A stretch of 64,000 nucleotides of DNA from Alphaproteobacteria bacterium (GTDB taxonomy: Bacteria > Pseudomonadota > Alphaproteobacteria > Micavibrionales > Micavibrionaceae), in assembly GCA_002690045.1 (NCBI GenBank), contig NZDE01000012.1:124001-188000 (forward strand). The letters run 5' to 3'. Under the pieces are notes generated by a model. The model was not told the origin of the DNA and did not search any database. It was given only the letters and a program-made list of their open reading frames with translations. This document shows, piece after piece, positions 28,161-38,600 of the stretch (position 1 is the stretch's first letter; each line of letters starts with the position of its first letter). The translations under genes were made by a program, and so were the position numbers.

Positions 28161-29414
28161 ATGAAACAGCAAAACATAATCATGAAAAACAAGAATAAAG
28201 CCAGCGCTGGCTTTACATTGATTGAGCTGTCCATTGTCATCATCATTATTGCGATCACGATGATTCCGCTTATACAAGCGATTGAGCGTTATTACGAAAA
28301 CCGCCGCATTGATTACACGCAAAAAGTCATCGCCGCAGCAACAACCATGATTTCAGAATACCCAAATGCCGTTGTTGATGAAGTATATCCTTGCCCCGCT
28401 TATCGCGACAAACCAATCACAGATGTTGACTATGGCGTGTCACCCGATTGTTCAAGCTTACCAGCTGATGTTGATCAGCCCGGTGAATGTCATCGCGGCG
28501 TTTGTATTGTCGAAAGTAATTTCGACAGGGACAACGATGGTAATGACGACTGGATCATAATTGGCGGTTTTCCCATTGCTCTGATCCAAGAAGAAGCTGC
28601 GAAAGGCAATATTGATTACCGTACAGCAGATCAATTCAGCACAAGAATGGATCTTGATGGGTGGGGTAATCAGTTAACTTATGCGGTAAGTTATAATTAT
28701 ACGATTGAAGGTAACCGCGAGAAATACTGGCTAGGCGTTGTCGATGCACGCGACGAATTTGGCCTACCAACCGCAGGCGTTGGCGATAACGCGCATTATG
28801 TCGTGGTATCACACGGCCCCAACCAACTCGGTGCCTATAACGGCAATGGCATTGTTGGCTTCCCATGTGACACGACCACTGTTGAAGGTGATAATTGCGA
28901 CAATGACGAAACTTTTGTCCAAGGATTAGGGTTCTATAAAGCAAATACAAATAAAGCCTATGATGATTTTGTACGTTTTTATTCCATTAATTCACAAAGT
29001 ATATGGGATGAAGACGAAGACGAAGACTGGGCGCGCGACCAAGTTTATTTTTCACCGAGCGGCAATTTATCCATCGCTATGGATAGCGCGACACTGCCTA
29101 GCGTGGCTCTAGAAGTTAATGGCGAAATTAAGGTTAACAATAACTTATTAGCCGATGAAATATGCGATAGCACCGGCTTATGTTTTAACACCGCATTAAT
29201 TACGGGTTCAGAAACATGCACCGGCGTTAACATTATGCGCGGCATTGGCAATAACGATTTAGATTGCGTTACACCGTCCACACCGGCTCCCGTCGGAACA
29301 TGTGAGAAAGAAGTCGGTGGCGGACCAGATGACGGCGACCCTACAAATAATGTGAAGGGTTTTATTCAAGGATTCAAAAGTGATGGAGGGGTAATATGTT
29401 ATTACAAACCGTAA
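28161..29414 (+). CDS. Large pseudopilin-like protein 2 with type IV prepilin leader
   Basis: A 417-residue protein with the leader ASAG|FTLIELSIV. Cleavage is expected after G17, and Glu5 of the mature form is present. The exported part contains VYPCPAYRD, then DGWGNQLTYAVSYN, VSHGPNQLGAYNGNG and YDDFVRFYS, the same order as in its two neighbours. Near the C-terminus VALEVNGEIKVNNNLLADEIC resembles the repeat found at the tips of phage tail fibres and other trimeric adhesins. A Cys pair follows (CTGVNIMRGIGNNDLDCV). The end is Gly/Asp-rich. The function is probably a minor pilin or adhesin. Its 3' end overlaps the third gene by 19 nt, implying coupled translation. Confidence 0.8.
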   Translation: MKQQNIIMKNKNKASAGFTLIELSIVIIIIAITMIPLIQAIERYYENRRIDYTQKVIAAATTMISEYPNAVVDEVYPCPAYRDKPITDVDYGVSPDCSSLPADVDQPGECHRGVCIVESNFDRDNDGNDDWIIIGGFPIALIQEEAAKGNIDYRTADQFSTRMDLDGWGNQLTYAVSYNYTIEGNREKYWLGVVDARDEFGLPTAGVGDNAHYVVVSHGPNQLGAYNGNGIVGFPCDTTTVEGDNCDNDETFVQGLGFYKANTNKAYDDFVRFYSINSQSIWDEDEDEDWARDQVYFSPSGNLSIAMDSATLPSVALEVNGEIKVNNNLLADEICDSTGLCFNTALITGSETCTGVNIMRGIGNNDLDCVTPSTPAPVGTCEKEVGGGPDDGDPTNNVKGFIQGFKSDGGVICYYKP

Positions 29415-32077
29415 AGAGAGCGTCGAAGCAAGCGAGCCCAGACAAAAGAAAAAATATGCGCGGCTTTACGCTGATTGAAATTTCAATCGCGTTGATTGTT
29501 GTCGGTTTGCTTATCACCCCCTTATTTAGCCTATATGCACAATATACGGTTAAGAAAAAACTGGAAGGTACTGAGGACAACATCCGCCGCGTTGTATCAA
29601 TGATGGAAGAATATCGTGACATTAATGGTGAATACCCGTGCCCCGCACCAATGAATGTCGCGCGCGATGACGTGAATAATGGGCGCGCCATGCCTTGTGA
29701 TGCCGCCACATTCGCAGCCTTCCCACAAGCACAAGGTGAATGCCTTGAAGGTATATGTTTACAAGCCAGCGTGCGCGGGGCATCTGATGTAATTATTGGT
29801 GCTGTACCGTTCCGCGACCTCCAAATGAGCGAGACAGATTCCCTTGATGGGTATGGCAACCGCCTTATGTACGCTGTAACGCAAGACTTGACTGAAATAA
29901 CAACATTTAACACCGATGCTGGCGGCATATCCATTGTGGACAGTGGCGGGAATGAAATGACACGCAACCAAGACGCCATGTTCTTGGTGTTAAGCTATGG
30001 CCCATCTAAGGAAGGCGCATACAGTAAATTTGGCATGCTCCAACAGCCATGTTCTACTGTCTCTACACTAGAAACAAACAACTGTATTCCTGACTTTGGT
30101 GGCAACGTTCCTGTGACGATGGCGTCAACAGATGCGATTTTCTCTTATGCGCCAATAACCACGGCGCAAAACGCCGATACTTTTGACCATATGATGCAGT
30201 TCCACGCCACGCATGAACAGGCACTATGGCGCCGTTACAACAACACGGCAGCTGAAATTGTACACGCACAGGATATGTCACAAGACCGCACGGTTGCGAT
30301 TGGCGTAAAAGAGCCTGACACAGATGTCGAACTTCAGGTAAATAGTGAAGTGGCCAATGCTGGTCAAAATGTTGCATCTATACGCATTAATTCAGGCAAC
30401 CTTATTACCGACCAACTCTGTGATGAAGCTGGCACATATTGTTTTGAGCCAAAATTACTTGCGGGTGACGTTGATGCTGCCACAGGCGGTATGCGCTGCG
30501 CCAATGCGGATGAATATATGGTCGGTATTGAAGCTGGTCAGCCTGTTTGTGAAAAAATCGAAGTTAAATGCCCAGACAGCAAACCTGTATTCATTGGTTA
30601 TGACACAGCAACAGGCGAAATGAAATGCGCCGATGCACCGGGGAATGGCTGTCTGTCATCAGCACAATCTGTCTGTGGCACAAATGATGTTATCGTATCC
30701 GATGCAAATGATGGTCAAACCCGCACCGTAAACGCTGGTTTTGAAGCTTGCGCGGAAGCCGTGTTTAAATGCGATAATGGCGCATGGAGTTTGTTTGACA
30801 CCAGTAAGGTCACCACAGCACGGTGTGAGTTTAAAACTGAAATTACAGAAACCGTTGAAGATTGTGGCGCACCAGGTGTCGACGACCTTTACGGCGACCA
30901 AACACGCACAAAGAAATCAACTACACGCTGCGCACAGTCTCCATTAGTCGAATGGACCGGCAGCTGTATTTGCGGCAAATATGAAGATGGAACATCAATC
31001 CCAGATGAAAACGAGTATACGACATGTGCAGCACTCGGCCACGATGCAATAGCCTCACCAAGTTACTTTTACGACGAAAATGGCGACCCTCAGGAGGTAC
31101 GACGCGTCATCACAACATACACATCAGGCGGCGCTTGTAAACGAAATGCAAAAAACGGCTGGGATTTAAGAAACTGTGAGTGTGACAACTACCCATCTAG
31201 CGTGTCATATACTTTAAAAACGATTTCCGAATGGCCGGGTTTAGGCCCAACAACAGGCGGGAATATAAACCTGTGGGATTCTAACGGCACATATAAAGAT
31301 ATGCCGGCACGTTTTAGTCCTGCGTCTTGTCCATCAGGACGTACTGGTACACGTGAACGCTTAGAGTATTTTGATACGCGTTTAAACCAATGTAAGTGGA
31401 AAAATACGGGCACAGCGATTTATCGCGCAGATACTTGTGCGTGTAATAACTGGCCTGGTTATGATAATGACACAAAAGAAGTCGCCTGTGGCGGCGGTTT
31501 CCCAGGCACATTGACGCAGCCAATCACATTTAATCATGCGGCATGTAAATGGGTTAATAATGGCCCACCAACAGGAACATGTACCTGTGACAAAGACCCG
31601 TCTAGCCCACCAGATGAGACACTTAGTTGTGGTTCAGGTTACTTTGCACCAGGCAGCTATAAAAAGCGCGCAATGAAACTTAACACATCGACATGTCAGT
31701 GGGTGAGTGATCCAAGTGGTGCAATCACTGAAGACAACTGTAACTGTGCTGGCCCACAGCCTGACACACAGCCGCACAGCTGTGATGACATGACCTGTGA
31801 AATCCCTGATGTGGATGACCAGATTTCCGTTCCGCTTACACCAAGCTGTCAATTAGATAGCGGAAACGCGACAATCACGGTAGTCGGCTCATGTAAGCAG
31901 AGAAAGTTCTTCTGGGATAAGGTTAGCTCGGAAGGCTTTGCTGACCCACCGCCAACAAACCCACGTTACATTGACGACCCTTGTGGGTGTGGTGATGAAG
32001 GCGACAAGGAATTCTGCTATGAATATGGTGACGATTCATTCCGTAAATATAAATGTGAATGCCGCCGCGCAGAATAA
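29396..32077 (+). CDS. Very large pseudopilin-like protein 3 with cysteine-rich C-terminal tail
   Basis: An 893-residue protein, far larger than ordinary pilins. Its leader is NMRG|FTLIEISIALIVV, with cleavage after G23 and Glu5 present. The first 400 residues follow the same plan as its neighbours: GEYPCPAPMN, DGYGNRLMYAVTQ, LSYGPSKEGAYSKFG, then VELQVNSEVANAG, ITDQLCDEAGTYCF and the Cys segment CANADEYMVGIEAGQPVCEK. From about residue 430 the protein becomes cysteine-rich. CxC motifs start at 524, 594, 681, 729, 782, 863 and 887, and several lie in loosely repeating units of the form CGxGF/Y...CxW...CxC. Many disulfides in the periplasm or outside are expected. GGAGGGG precedes the ATG. Confidence 0.8.
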   Translation: MLLQTVKRASKQASPDKRKNMRGFTLIEISIALIVVGLLITPLFSLYAQYTVKKKLEGTEDNIRRVVSMMEEYRDINGEYPCPAPMNVARDDVNNGRAMPCDAATFAAFPQAQGECLEGICLQASVRGASDVIIGAVPFRDLQMSETDSLDGYGNRLMYAVTQDLTEITTFNTDAGGISIVDSGGNEMTRNQDAMFLVLSYGPSKEGAYSKFGMLQQPCSTVSTLETNNCIPDFGGNVPVTMASTDAIFSYAPITTAQNADTFDHMMQFHATHEQALWRRYNNTAAEIVHAQDMSQDRTVAIGVKEPDTDVELQVNSEVANAGQNVASIRINSGNLITDQLCDEAGTYCFEPKLLAGDVDAATGGMRCANADEYMVGIEAGQPVCEKIEVKCPDSKPVFIGYDTATGEMKCADAPGNGCLSSAQSVCGTNDVIVSDANDGQTRTVNAGFEACAEAVFKCDNGAWSLFDTSKVTTARCEFKTEITETVEDCGAPGVDDLYGDQTRTKKSTTRCAQSPLVEWTGSCICGKYEDGTSIPDENEYTTCAALGHDAIASPSYFYDENGDPQEVRRVITTYTSGGACKRNAKNGWDLRNCECDNYPSSVSYTLKTISEWPGLGPTTGGNINLWDSNGTYKDMPARFSPASCPSGRTGTRERLEYFDTRLNQCKWKNTGTAIYRADTCACNNWPGYDNDTKEVACGGGFPGTLTQPITFNHAACKWVNNGPPTGTCTCDKDPSSPPDETLSCGSGYFAPGSYKKRAMKLNTSTCQWVSDPSGAITEDNCNCAGPQPDTQPHSCDDMTCEIPDVDDQISVPLTPSCQLDSGNATITVVGSCKQRKFFWDKVSSEGFADPPPTNPRYIDDPCGCGDEGDKEFCYEYGDDSFRKYKCECRRAE

Positions 32078-32098
32078 ATATCAATAAAATCAAAATAG

Positions 32099-32130
32099 AA
32101 AAACGCCGTATAAATATATACGGCGTTTTT
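32099..32130. terminator. Bidirectional terminator between the pseudopilin genes and the methyltransferase gene
   Basis: A perfect 14-bp inverted repeat, with core arms ACGCCGTATA and TATACGGCGT flanked by A and T runs, surrounds a 4-nt loop. It serves both convergent genes. Confidence 0.95.
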
Positions 32131-32146
32131 CATTGAGTGCTTAGGC

Positions 32147-32779
32147 TCAAAGCTTACACATGAACTCGCAAAATACCCGGCTATAATGATTTTCTGGAAG
32201 ATGTTTTTCTAAATCATTCGTTGCGTCGCGCGTTAAGTTAAAATCTTGACGTAACCTTGCACGTATATCTAGGCCATCATCGGCCCACCCGCGCGGGATA
32301 ACGGGCACGCAGCGGTTAATTGTATTAGCAATGAAAAATGGCGCCCCCTTCGGTAAAGAGCGCAATATTGTTTGATATGCAGGTTCAAAATCACAATGCT
32401 GCAACACCCAGATACTATACGCGCCATCAACTTCGATTTTGCCCTCCTTCACCATATTTTGATATTGATGCAGGCTCATAGCCGTATAATTTTGATGGGA
32501 GACATAGGATACCGACTCTCTTAACATATCTTCCGATATATCAACCCCAATTACAGAACATCCCGTTTTGTGAATGAGCTCTTTCGCAATGCGCCCTATG
32601 CCAACACCATAATCAAGAATTAGGCTGCGCTCCGTTATGCTCATTTGGTTTATCATTGCATCTGCAAATATTTGTGTTTCATACGCCCAGCGTTGGCGCG
32701 TATCACCTGTGAGAATTATATTGGCTAAATCTGTAATATTCTGGCCCAGAAAACGGCTTTCATCGTAATATTTTACCAT
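32147..32779 (-). CDS. Class I SAM-dependent methyltransferase
   Basis: A 210-residue protein of the class I methyltransferase fold. Motif I is LILDYGVGIGRIAKEL (SAM-binding glycine loop), motif II is VIGVDISEDML with the acidic residue that holds the ribose, and motif IV is near SIWVLQHCDFEPAYQTI. The central SAM-binding domain is complete. The C-terminal part is short and the substrate cannot be deduced. Similar stand-alone proteins methylate small molecules or lipids. It is convergent with the pseudopilin genes and separated from them by a terminator, so it is probably not part of that operon. Confidence 0.85.
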   Translation of the reverse strand: MVKYYDESRFLGQNITDLANIILTGDTRQRWAYETQIFADAMINQMSITERSLILDYGVGIGRIAKELIHKTGCSVIGVDISEDMLRESVSYVSHQNYTAMSLHQYQNMVKEGKIEVDGAYSIWVLQHCDFEPAYQTILRSLPKGAPFFIANTINRCVPVIPRGWADDGLDIRARLRQDFNLTRDATNDLEKHLPENHYSRVFCEFMCKL

Positions 32780-33026
32780 GTTTACACCCTGAACTTTTTA
32801 TAATTTATTTAACTGTAATATCTTTAACTATGAATCCAGATTATCATTCATTAGTTAATAATAATATAATAAAAATCTAATTTAATGAAAATTTTTAGTA
32901 AAATGCACGCATATGCTGCATCGCCATAAATATATAACATTCTAGTGAATATTTACATGACATTTACATAATTGTGAGAAAATCATACATGTTATAGTAT
33001 TTATTTATTTTTTTAGGGTGTTCAAA

Positions 33027-34448
33027 ATGGGGTTATTTTCAAGGGTACCATATTACAGGTCCCCCAAAACGCAAATTGAAGAACAGGTCGAGGAGCTTCT
33101 CTCGCCGATTGAGAAGTTTACACACAATCAAATTGCAACAGGTATATTTTTGGCGATCGCATCAATAATGAGCATGGTCATATTCAACAGCCCATTCCAT
33201 GACGCTTTTCACCATATATCTGAATATTCATTGGGCATTTTCTTAGAAAATCATCAATTCACAATGCCGATACATGAATGGATTAGCAGCGGTTTAATGG
33301 CTGTCTTTTTCCTCTATATAGGGCTAGAGCTTAAACGTGAAATGCTGGTCGGTGAATTGCGCCATGTGCGGCAATCCATAACCGTGCTTGGCGCGGCGGC
33401 AGGCGGTATGGTCATGCCGGGTTTAATATATGTTGCGTTTAATTACGGCGGGTCGCATATGAATGGATGGGCCATACCAATGGCAACAGATGCGGCATTT
33501 GCTCTAGGCACATTAGCCTTGTTAGCGCGCCATGCCTCCCCAACATGTTTTGCGTTTTTAGCCGCACTCGCCATATTTGATGATTTAGGCTCTGTGATGA
33601 TTATTGCGACGTTCTACTCTCATGGCTTTGACATTATTATGGTCGGCTATTCATCAATTTTGTTTGCGTGTTTATTGATGTGCAATATCCTTGGTGTACG
33701 CCATGTCGGCGTCTATATGATGGTTGGCGTTGCACTATGGTATTGTGTACATGAATCAGGCGTACACGCCACAGTTGCCGGTATATTGATTGCCGCGGCG
33801 GTGCCCGCTCGCCCAAAAGTGCTACAAGACGGCTTCATACGTCGTGCCAAAGCCCTGCTATTTATGATGGACCATGTCGGCAATCAGGAAGATGACATTC
33901 TAAAAGCGCCGAAACAGCACCATCTCCTTCACGAGATAAAAGACATGGCGAGCAAAGCAAGCACACCGTTACAAGCGTGGGAAACTAAGTTAAAGCCGCG
34001 CGTTACCGTCTATGTTTTGCCGCTTTTTGCCCTTTTCAACGCGGGCGTTGTTATCGGCATGCATAATATAGATGGCATATTAACAAACCCGGTTGTACTC
34101 GGCATATTCTTTGGCCTGCTTGTTGGCAAACCTTTAGGCATTACGCTATTTACGTGGATTACCGTTAAATTTTTCAAAGGTGCACTACCAGAGGGTCTAA
34201 ATATGCGTCACATTCTTGGCCTTAGCATGCTTGGCGGGATGGGTTTTACTATGGCGCTTTTAATCGCCAATATTAGCTTTGAAGCAGGTTCACAGATCCT
34301 AGAACAGGCGAAGTTATCAATACTAAGCGCGTCTATCTTTGCTGGCATAATCGGAGCACTTATCCTAATGCACAACAACCGTCATCCAGCGCAGCGCATG
34401 ACAAAGCCACCAGAAGAGACAGAAAGTCATATCAATATTGTGGAATAA
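33027..34448 (+). CDS. nhaA: Na+/H+ antiporter NhaA
   Basis: A 473-residue NhaA. Diagnostic segments are the pair of aspartates in AALAIFDDLGSVMII, which bind and exchange ions, and IPMATDAAFALGTLALL, with the third functional aspartate. FFLYIGLELKREMLVGEL and HESGVHATVAGILIAA are also present. It exports Na+ in exchange for protons at alkaline pH. It is longer than E. coli NhaA (388 aa), with about 30 extra N-terminal residues and an extended cytosolic loop near residues 275-325. The ATG at 33027 is preferred over a GTG nine nt upstream because AGGGTG lies at good spacing. The 247 nt upstream are very AT-rich. Confidence 0.95.
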   Translation: MGLFSRVPYYRSPKTQIEEQVEELLSPIEKFTHNQIATGIFLAIASIMSMVIFNSPFHDAFHHISEYSLGIFLENHQFTMPIHEWISSGLMAVFFLYIGLELKREMLVGELRHVRQSITVLGAAAGGMVMPGLIYVAFNYGGSHMNGWAIPMATDAAFALGTLALLARHASPTCFAFLAALAIFDDLGSVMIIATFYSHGFDIIMVGYSSILFACLLMCNILGVRHVGVYMMVGVALWYCVHESGVHATVAGILIAAAVPARPKVLQDGFIRRAKALLFMMDHVGNQEDDILKAPKQHHLLHEIKDMASKASTPLQAWETKLKPRVTVYVLPLFALFNAGVVIGMHNIDGILTNPVVLGIFFGLLVGKPLGITLFTWITVKFFKGALPEGLNMRHILGLSMLGGMGFTMALLIANISFEAGSQILEQAKLSILSASIFAGIIGALILMHNNRHPAQRMTKPPEETESHINIVE

Positions 34449-34456
34449 AAGGAAAA

Positions 34457-34532
<76 letters not shown>

Positions 34533-34594
34533 TAATCTTGAACAAGATTGAGAGGCAAGATAAGAGATTTCACATGCGAATGCAAGCGCAAAAG

Positions 34595-34628
34595 AAAAGC
34601 CCGATGGAAATTATCCGATCGGGCTTTT
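34595..34628 (-). terminator. Terminator of the Bax-inhibitor-1 family gene
   Basis: AAAAGCCCGAT and ATCGGGCTTTT arms form an 11-bp stem. On the minus strand it is followed by a T-rich stretch, 20 nt past the gene's stop codon. Confidence 0.88.
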
Positions 34629-34647
34629 GTATAATTATTTATATGAC

Positions 34648-35361
34648 TTAATCACCGCCGCGCATCAGCTGCAGCAAGTTCATAAATATCGCAATGAAGC
34701 TGATATATAGCGACAATGCACCGGACCATGCCAAACGGCTGTTTATTTCATCACCATGACCGGCGTTATATGTACGTTTCATGTTCTGTGTTTCCCACGC
34801 AGTAATACCTGAGAACGCCAGAATAGAAACGATTGATATAATATCCGCAAAACCGGCATTTTTGAAAAAGAACATATTTAATATGCCCATCGCAAACACG
34901 CCAAGCACGCCCATAATACAGAATGTACCAAGCGGGCCGAGGTCACGCTTTGTTGTATAGCCAAAAATGCTTAAGCCTGAGAACATGATTGTCGCAAGCA
35001 AGAAAGCACGCGTAATATCACCCAGCTGGTAAGCGTAGAAGATAGTCGCAAAGCTGATACCGTAAAGTGCAGACACCGCAATAAACGACAAACGTAAGCC
35101 ATTCGATGACATTTTCGCAGGGTTAAAGCCAAAGAATACAATGGCAACTGGCGCAAACATCACGACATAAGCCTGCGGGCCACTCAAAAATAGTTTCATT
35201 AGCTCGGGGCTACTTGCCACAAAGAATGATACTAATGCGCTGATCAGTACCCCTAGAGACATACGCGCATAAACGCGATTCATGTGTGATTTAAGGCCTG
35301 CATCATAGGACACTGCACCCGAATTCACACCTGAGAAACGATCAGGATTTATATTGTTCAT
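34648..35361 (-). CDS. Bax inhibitor-1/YccA family membrane protein
   Basis: A 237-residue inner-membrane protein with about seven hydrophobic helices. SHMNRVYARMSLGVLISALVSF is the typical first helix region of bacterial BI-1 proteins. GLSIFGYTTKRDLGPLGTF is the characteristic central motif, and a penultimate helix ends ILAFSGITAWETQNMK with the conserved acidic residue. Family members are pH-sensitive calcium-leak channels in the studied case (BsYetJ), and E. coli YccA modulates FtsH. The exact role here is open. The gene is divergent from the glutamate dehydrogenase gene across a 296-nt AT-rich region in which I see no convincing promoter. Confidence 0.92.
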   Translation of the reverse strand: MNNINPDRFSGVNSGAVSYDAGLKSHMNRVYARMSLGVLISALVSFFVASSPELMKLFLSGPQAYVVMFAPVAIVFFGFNPAKMSSNGLRLSFIAVSALYGISFATIFYAYQLGDITRAFLLATIMFSGLSIFGYTTKRDLGPLGTFCIMGVLGVFAMGILNMFFFKNAGFADIISIVSILAFSGITAWETQNMKRTYNAGHGDEINSRLAWSGALSLYISFIAIFMNLLQLMRGGD

Positions 35362-35657
35362 TTATTTTCTCCATACATAGATGTAACAAAATCAGTAATC
35401 TTATATATTATTATATAGAATACGTCACGCATTTTCAAAGATCTTCGTACGAAATATGTACAAAAATCGTCTTTAATTCACTTAAGCCTGTTTTGCGCAG
35501 ATGCAACATAATGTTTTCTTTTCATGCCGCGCTGCACATGTTATCTTAAGGGCATTACGGGGTAATATTACATTCTCCCTTTTCTTGCATATAACTCCGC
35601 GTATACTAAGGGCGGAATTATCCCGCGTGTATTATTTAAACTACCTAAGGTGACCTT

Positions 35658-38600
35658 ATGATTGCTGCATCGCTCATCAAAAACGCTTTGGCATCACTTC
35701 CGAAAAAAACATCTGCATCAGAAAAACAGTTTATCGAAGAGTTTTATAAACAAATTCCGAGCGAAGACGTCACCGCTTTGCCCGCCGAAGAAATTGCCCG
35801 AATTGGTCATATCCATTACGAAGCGGGGTTAAAGCGTGGGCGTAAGGACCATATTGAAATTAGTCACATTGAAAAAGAGCAAGATGAGCGCGTCGTTAAA
35901 CGGACGACGATTGATATCATTACAGATGACCGTCCATTTACGCTAGACTCCATCGCTGCGGAGCTCTCTGCGCAAGGGCTAATTATCAACCTTTCTGCGC
36001 ATGCGAGCTTCCATGTTAGCAACAACAAGGAAAAAGCCGAATATATTTATAAGGATGATCAAGGCAGTGTTGTGCAGGGGCATCTGCACATTGAATTAAA
36101 CAGCTATGTCGCGCAAGCACATATTGCGCCATTAAAGGCCGCATTAAAAACAATCTTGCGAGACGTTAAATATGCGACAGAAGATTGGCAGAAAATGCGT
36201 GTGCGCCTGCGCGCTGCGCAAAAGTCCCTGTCGCAAGCACCGACAGATTACCCTGAACATGAGATTGAAGAGTATCTAAACTTCCTAGAATATCTGTATC
36301 AAGACAACTTCACCTTCCTTGGTTACCGTGAATATAAATTTACAGGTAAAGGCAAAGAGATTAAAAGTGAAACTGTCAAAAATGAGAATTGGGGCGTTCT
36401 GCGTGAAAAAGCGCCCGTCTATATCAATGAAGATGAGGACGGCCTGCCACCAGCATTACAAATGCTACGCAAAGCGCAGCCACCGGTTAATGTTTCTAAA
36501 GTAAACAAAAAGTCCACTGTTCACCGTCGCGTGCCGCTAGATGCAATTGCCATTAAGCTTTTTAATGAAAAGGGCGAAGTTACTGGTGAAGCTTTATTCA
36601 TCGGCCTATTTACATCTGTAACCTATTCACGCTCTATCCAAAGCATTCCATATCTGCGCCTAAAGGCTGACGCCGTGATTGCCAAGGCTGGCTACAAACA
36701 TGGCGGCCATAATGACAAAGCGCTACGTCATATTTTGGAAAAATACCCGCGTGATGAGCTATTCCAAATCGACATACCGAGTTTAACAAAAATTTGTAAA
36801 AGTATCTTGCGCTTGCAAGAACGTGAACGCATCGCGCTATATACACGACCAGACCCATTTGGGCGTTACATTTCATGTTTGGTCTATATTCCACGCAGCC
36901 GTTATTCAACGCGCATGCGCCTAAAATTCCAACGCATTTTGGAAGCGGAACTTGGCGGTGAGTGTACAAATTACAAATCACAAATTGATGATTCGTCCCT
37001 ATGCCGCGTGCTATACACCATCCACCACAAAAAACGTAATGCGCCGAAATTCGACAATTGTGAAATCGAACGCAAATTACAAGAAGTCGGCAAGTTATGG
37101 CGTGAACGTTTAACGCAAACCTTGCTCGACAACACTATTTACGAAGAATCTTACGTTGTTGAACTTATCGCGCGTTATGGCGAAGCCTTCCCAATGCCGT
37201 ATCGCGACCAATACAGCCTCATGGAATCGATCGCGGATATCGCAAAGCTTGAAGAAGCCCGTAAAAGCGAGGATATTGCCGTAGATCTATATTGGCAGCC
37301 AGAAGAAGATAAAACACCCGCTGGTTGGGGCGTGAAAATTTATAGCCATGATAAGCCGATTGCTTTATCTGACATGCTGCCCATCGTTGAAAATGCTGGC
37401 CTGCGCATCATATCCGAACATCCGGTGCGCGTCCGGCCAAAGGATGGGTCAAAGAAAACATATTGGATCCATGATTTAACTATGGAGCCGACAGACCCTG
37501 AGCTTTTAAAAGAAACTGCCGTTTACACCGCCAAAGCAAAAACCGAAGAAGCGCTGCATAAATTATGGCGCGGTGAAATGGAGAATGACACGCTCAACAA
37601 ATTGTTGGTTAGCGCGAATATGGACTGGCGCGATGTATCAATATTGCGCTGTTATGTTCGTTACTTAAAACAGGCGCGCTTCCCTTACTCGCAGGAATAT
37701 ATTGAAAGCGCGATTACAGCTCACCCTAAAATTGCATCACATCTGATTGATTTATTCCATGCGTGGCACGACCCCGCGAATAAAAAAGACGCGAATATGA
37801 AAGCCGCGGGGGCAGCGCTCGCGATAGATCATGCGCTCGAAAAAGTGGATTCATATGACCACGACTCTATTTTACGGGCGCTCTACACTTTGGTCGATGC
37901 GACATTACGCACCAACTTTTACATTTCAACTAAACAACAGGCATATAAGCCGACGATTTCGATAAAAATCGATTCACGCAAAGTGCCGTTTTTGCCTGAG
38001 CCGCGCCCTTATCGTGAAATCTTCGTTTACTCCCCACGTTTTGAAGGCATCCATTTGCGCGGCGATGTTATTGCGCGCGGTGGCTTGCGTTGGTCAGACC
38101 GTAATGAAGACTTCCGCACGGAAATCCTTGGCCTAATGAAGGCGCAGCTCGTCAAAAACGCGGTTATCGTCCCAATGGGGGCAAAAGGCGGCTTTGTTCT
38201 GAAGAAACCGCCAAAAGAAGGCGGACGCCAGGCCTTTATGGATGAAGGCGTCGCATGCTATAAGCTATTTATTCGTAGCTTGCTGGACATAACCGACAAC
38301 CGTGTTGGCAAACGTGTCGTTGCGCCTAAAATGGTAATGCGCCGCGATGGTGAAGACCCTTATTTAGTTGTTGCTGCAGATAAAGGCACGGCAACATTCT
38401 CAGACATTGCCAATGAAATCTCCCTAGAATATGACCATTGGCTTGGCGATGCGTTTGCATCAGGCGGGTCAGCGGGTTATGACCACAAGAAAATGGGCAT
38501 TACTGCCCGCGGCGCATGGGAAAGCGTCAAGCGTTCCTTCCGCGAAACTGGGCGCGATATTCAAAGCCAAGACTTTACGGTCGTTGGTGTTGGTGATATG

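Noticed and set aside
29374-29979. Open frame of 201 codons antisense to the start of the third pseudopilin gene
   Set aside because: It is low-quality shadow coding; the sense strand has a ribosome-binding site, a prepilin leader and conserved motifs.
26762-32077. Type II secretion or type IV pilus operon
   Set aside because: Only pseudopilin-like structural genes are present; no ATPase, platform protein, secretin or prepilin peptidase is seen nearby.
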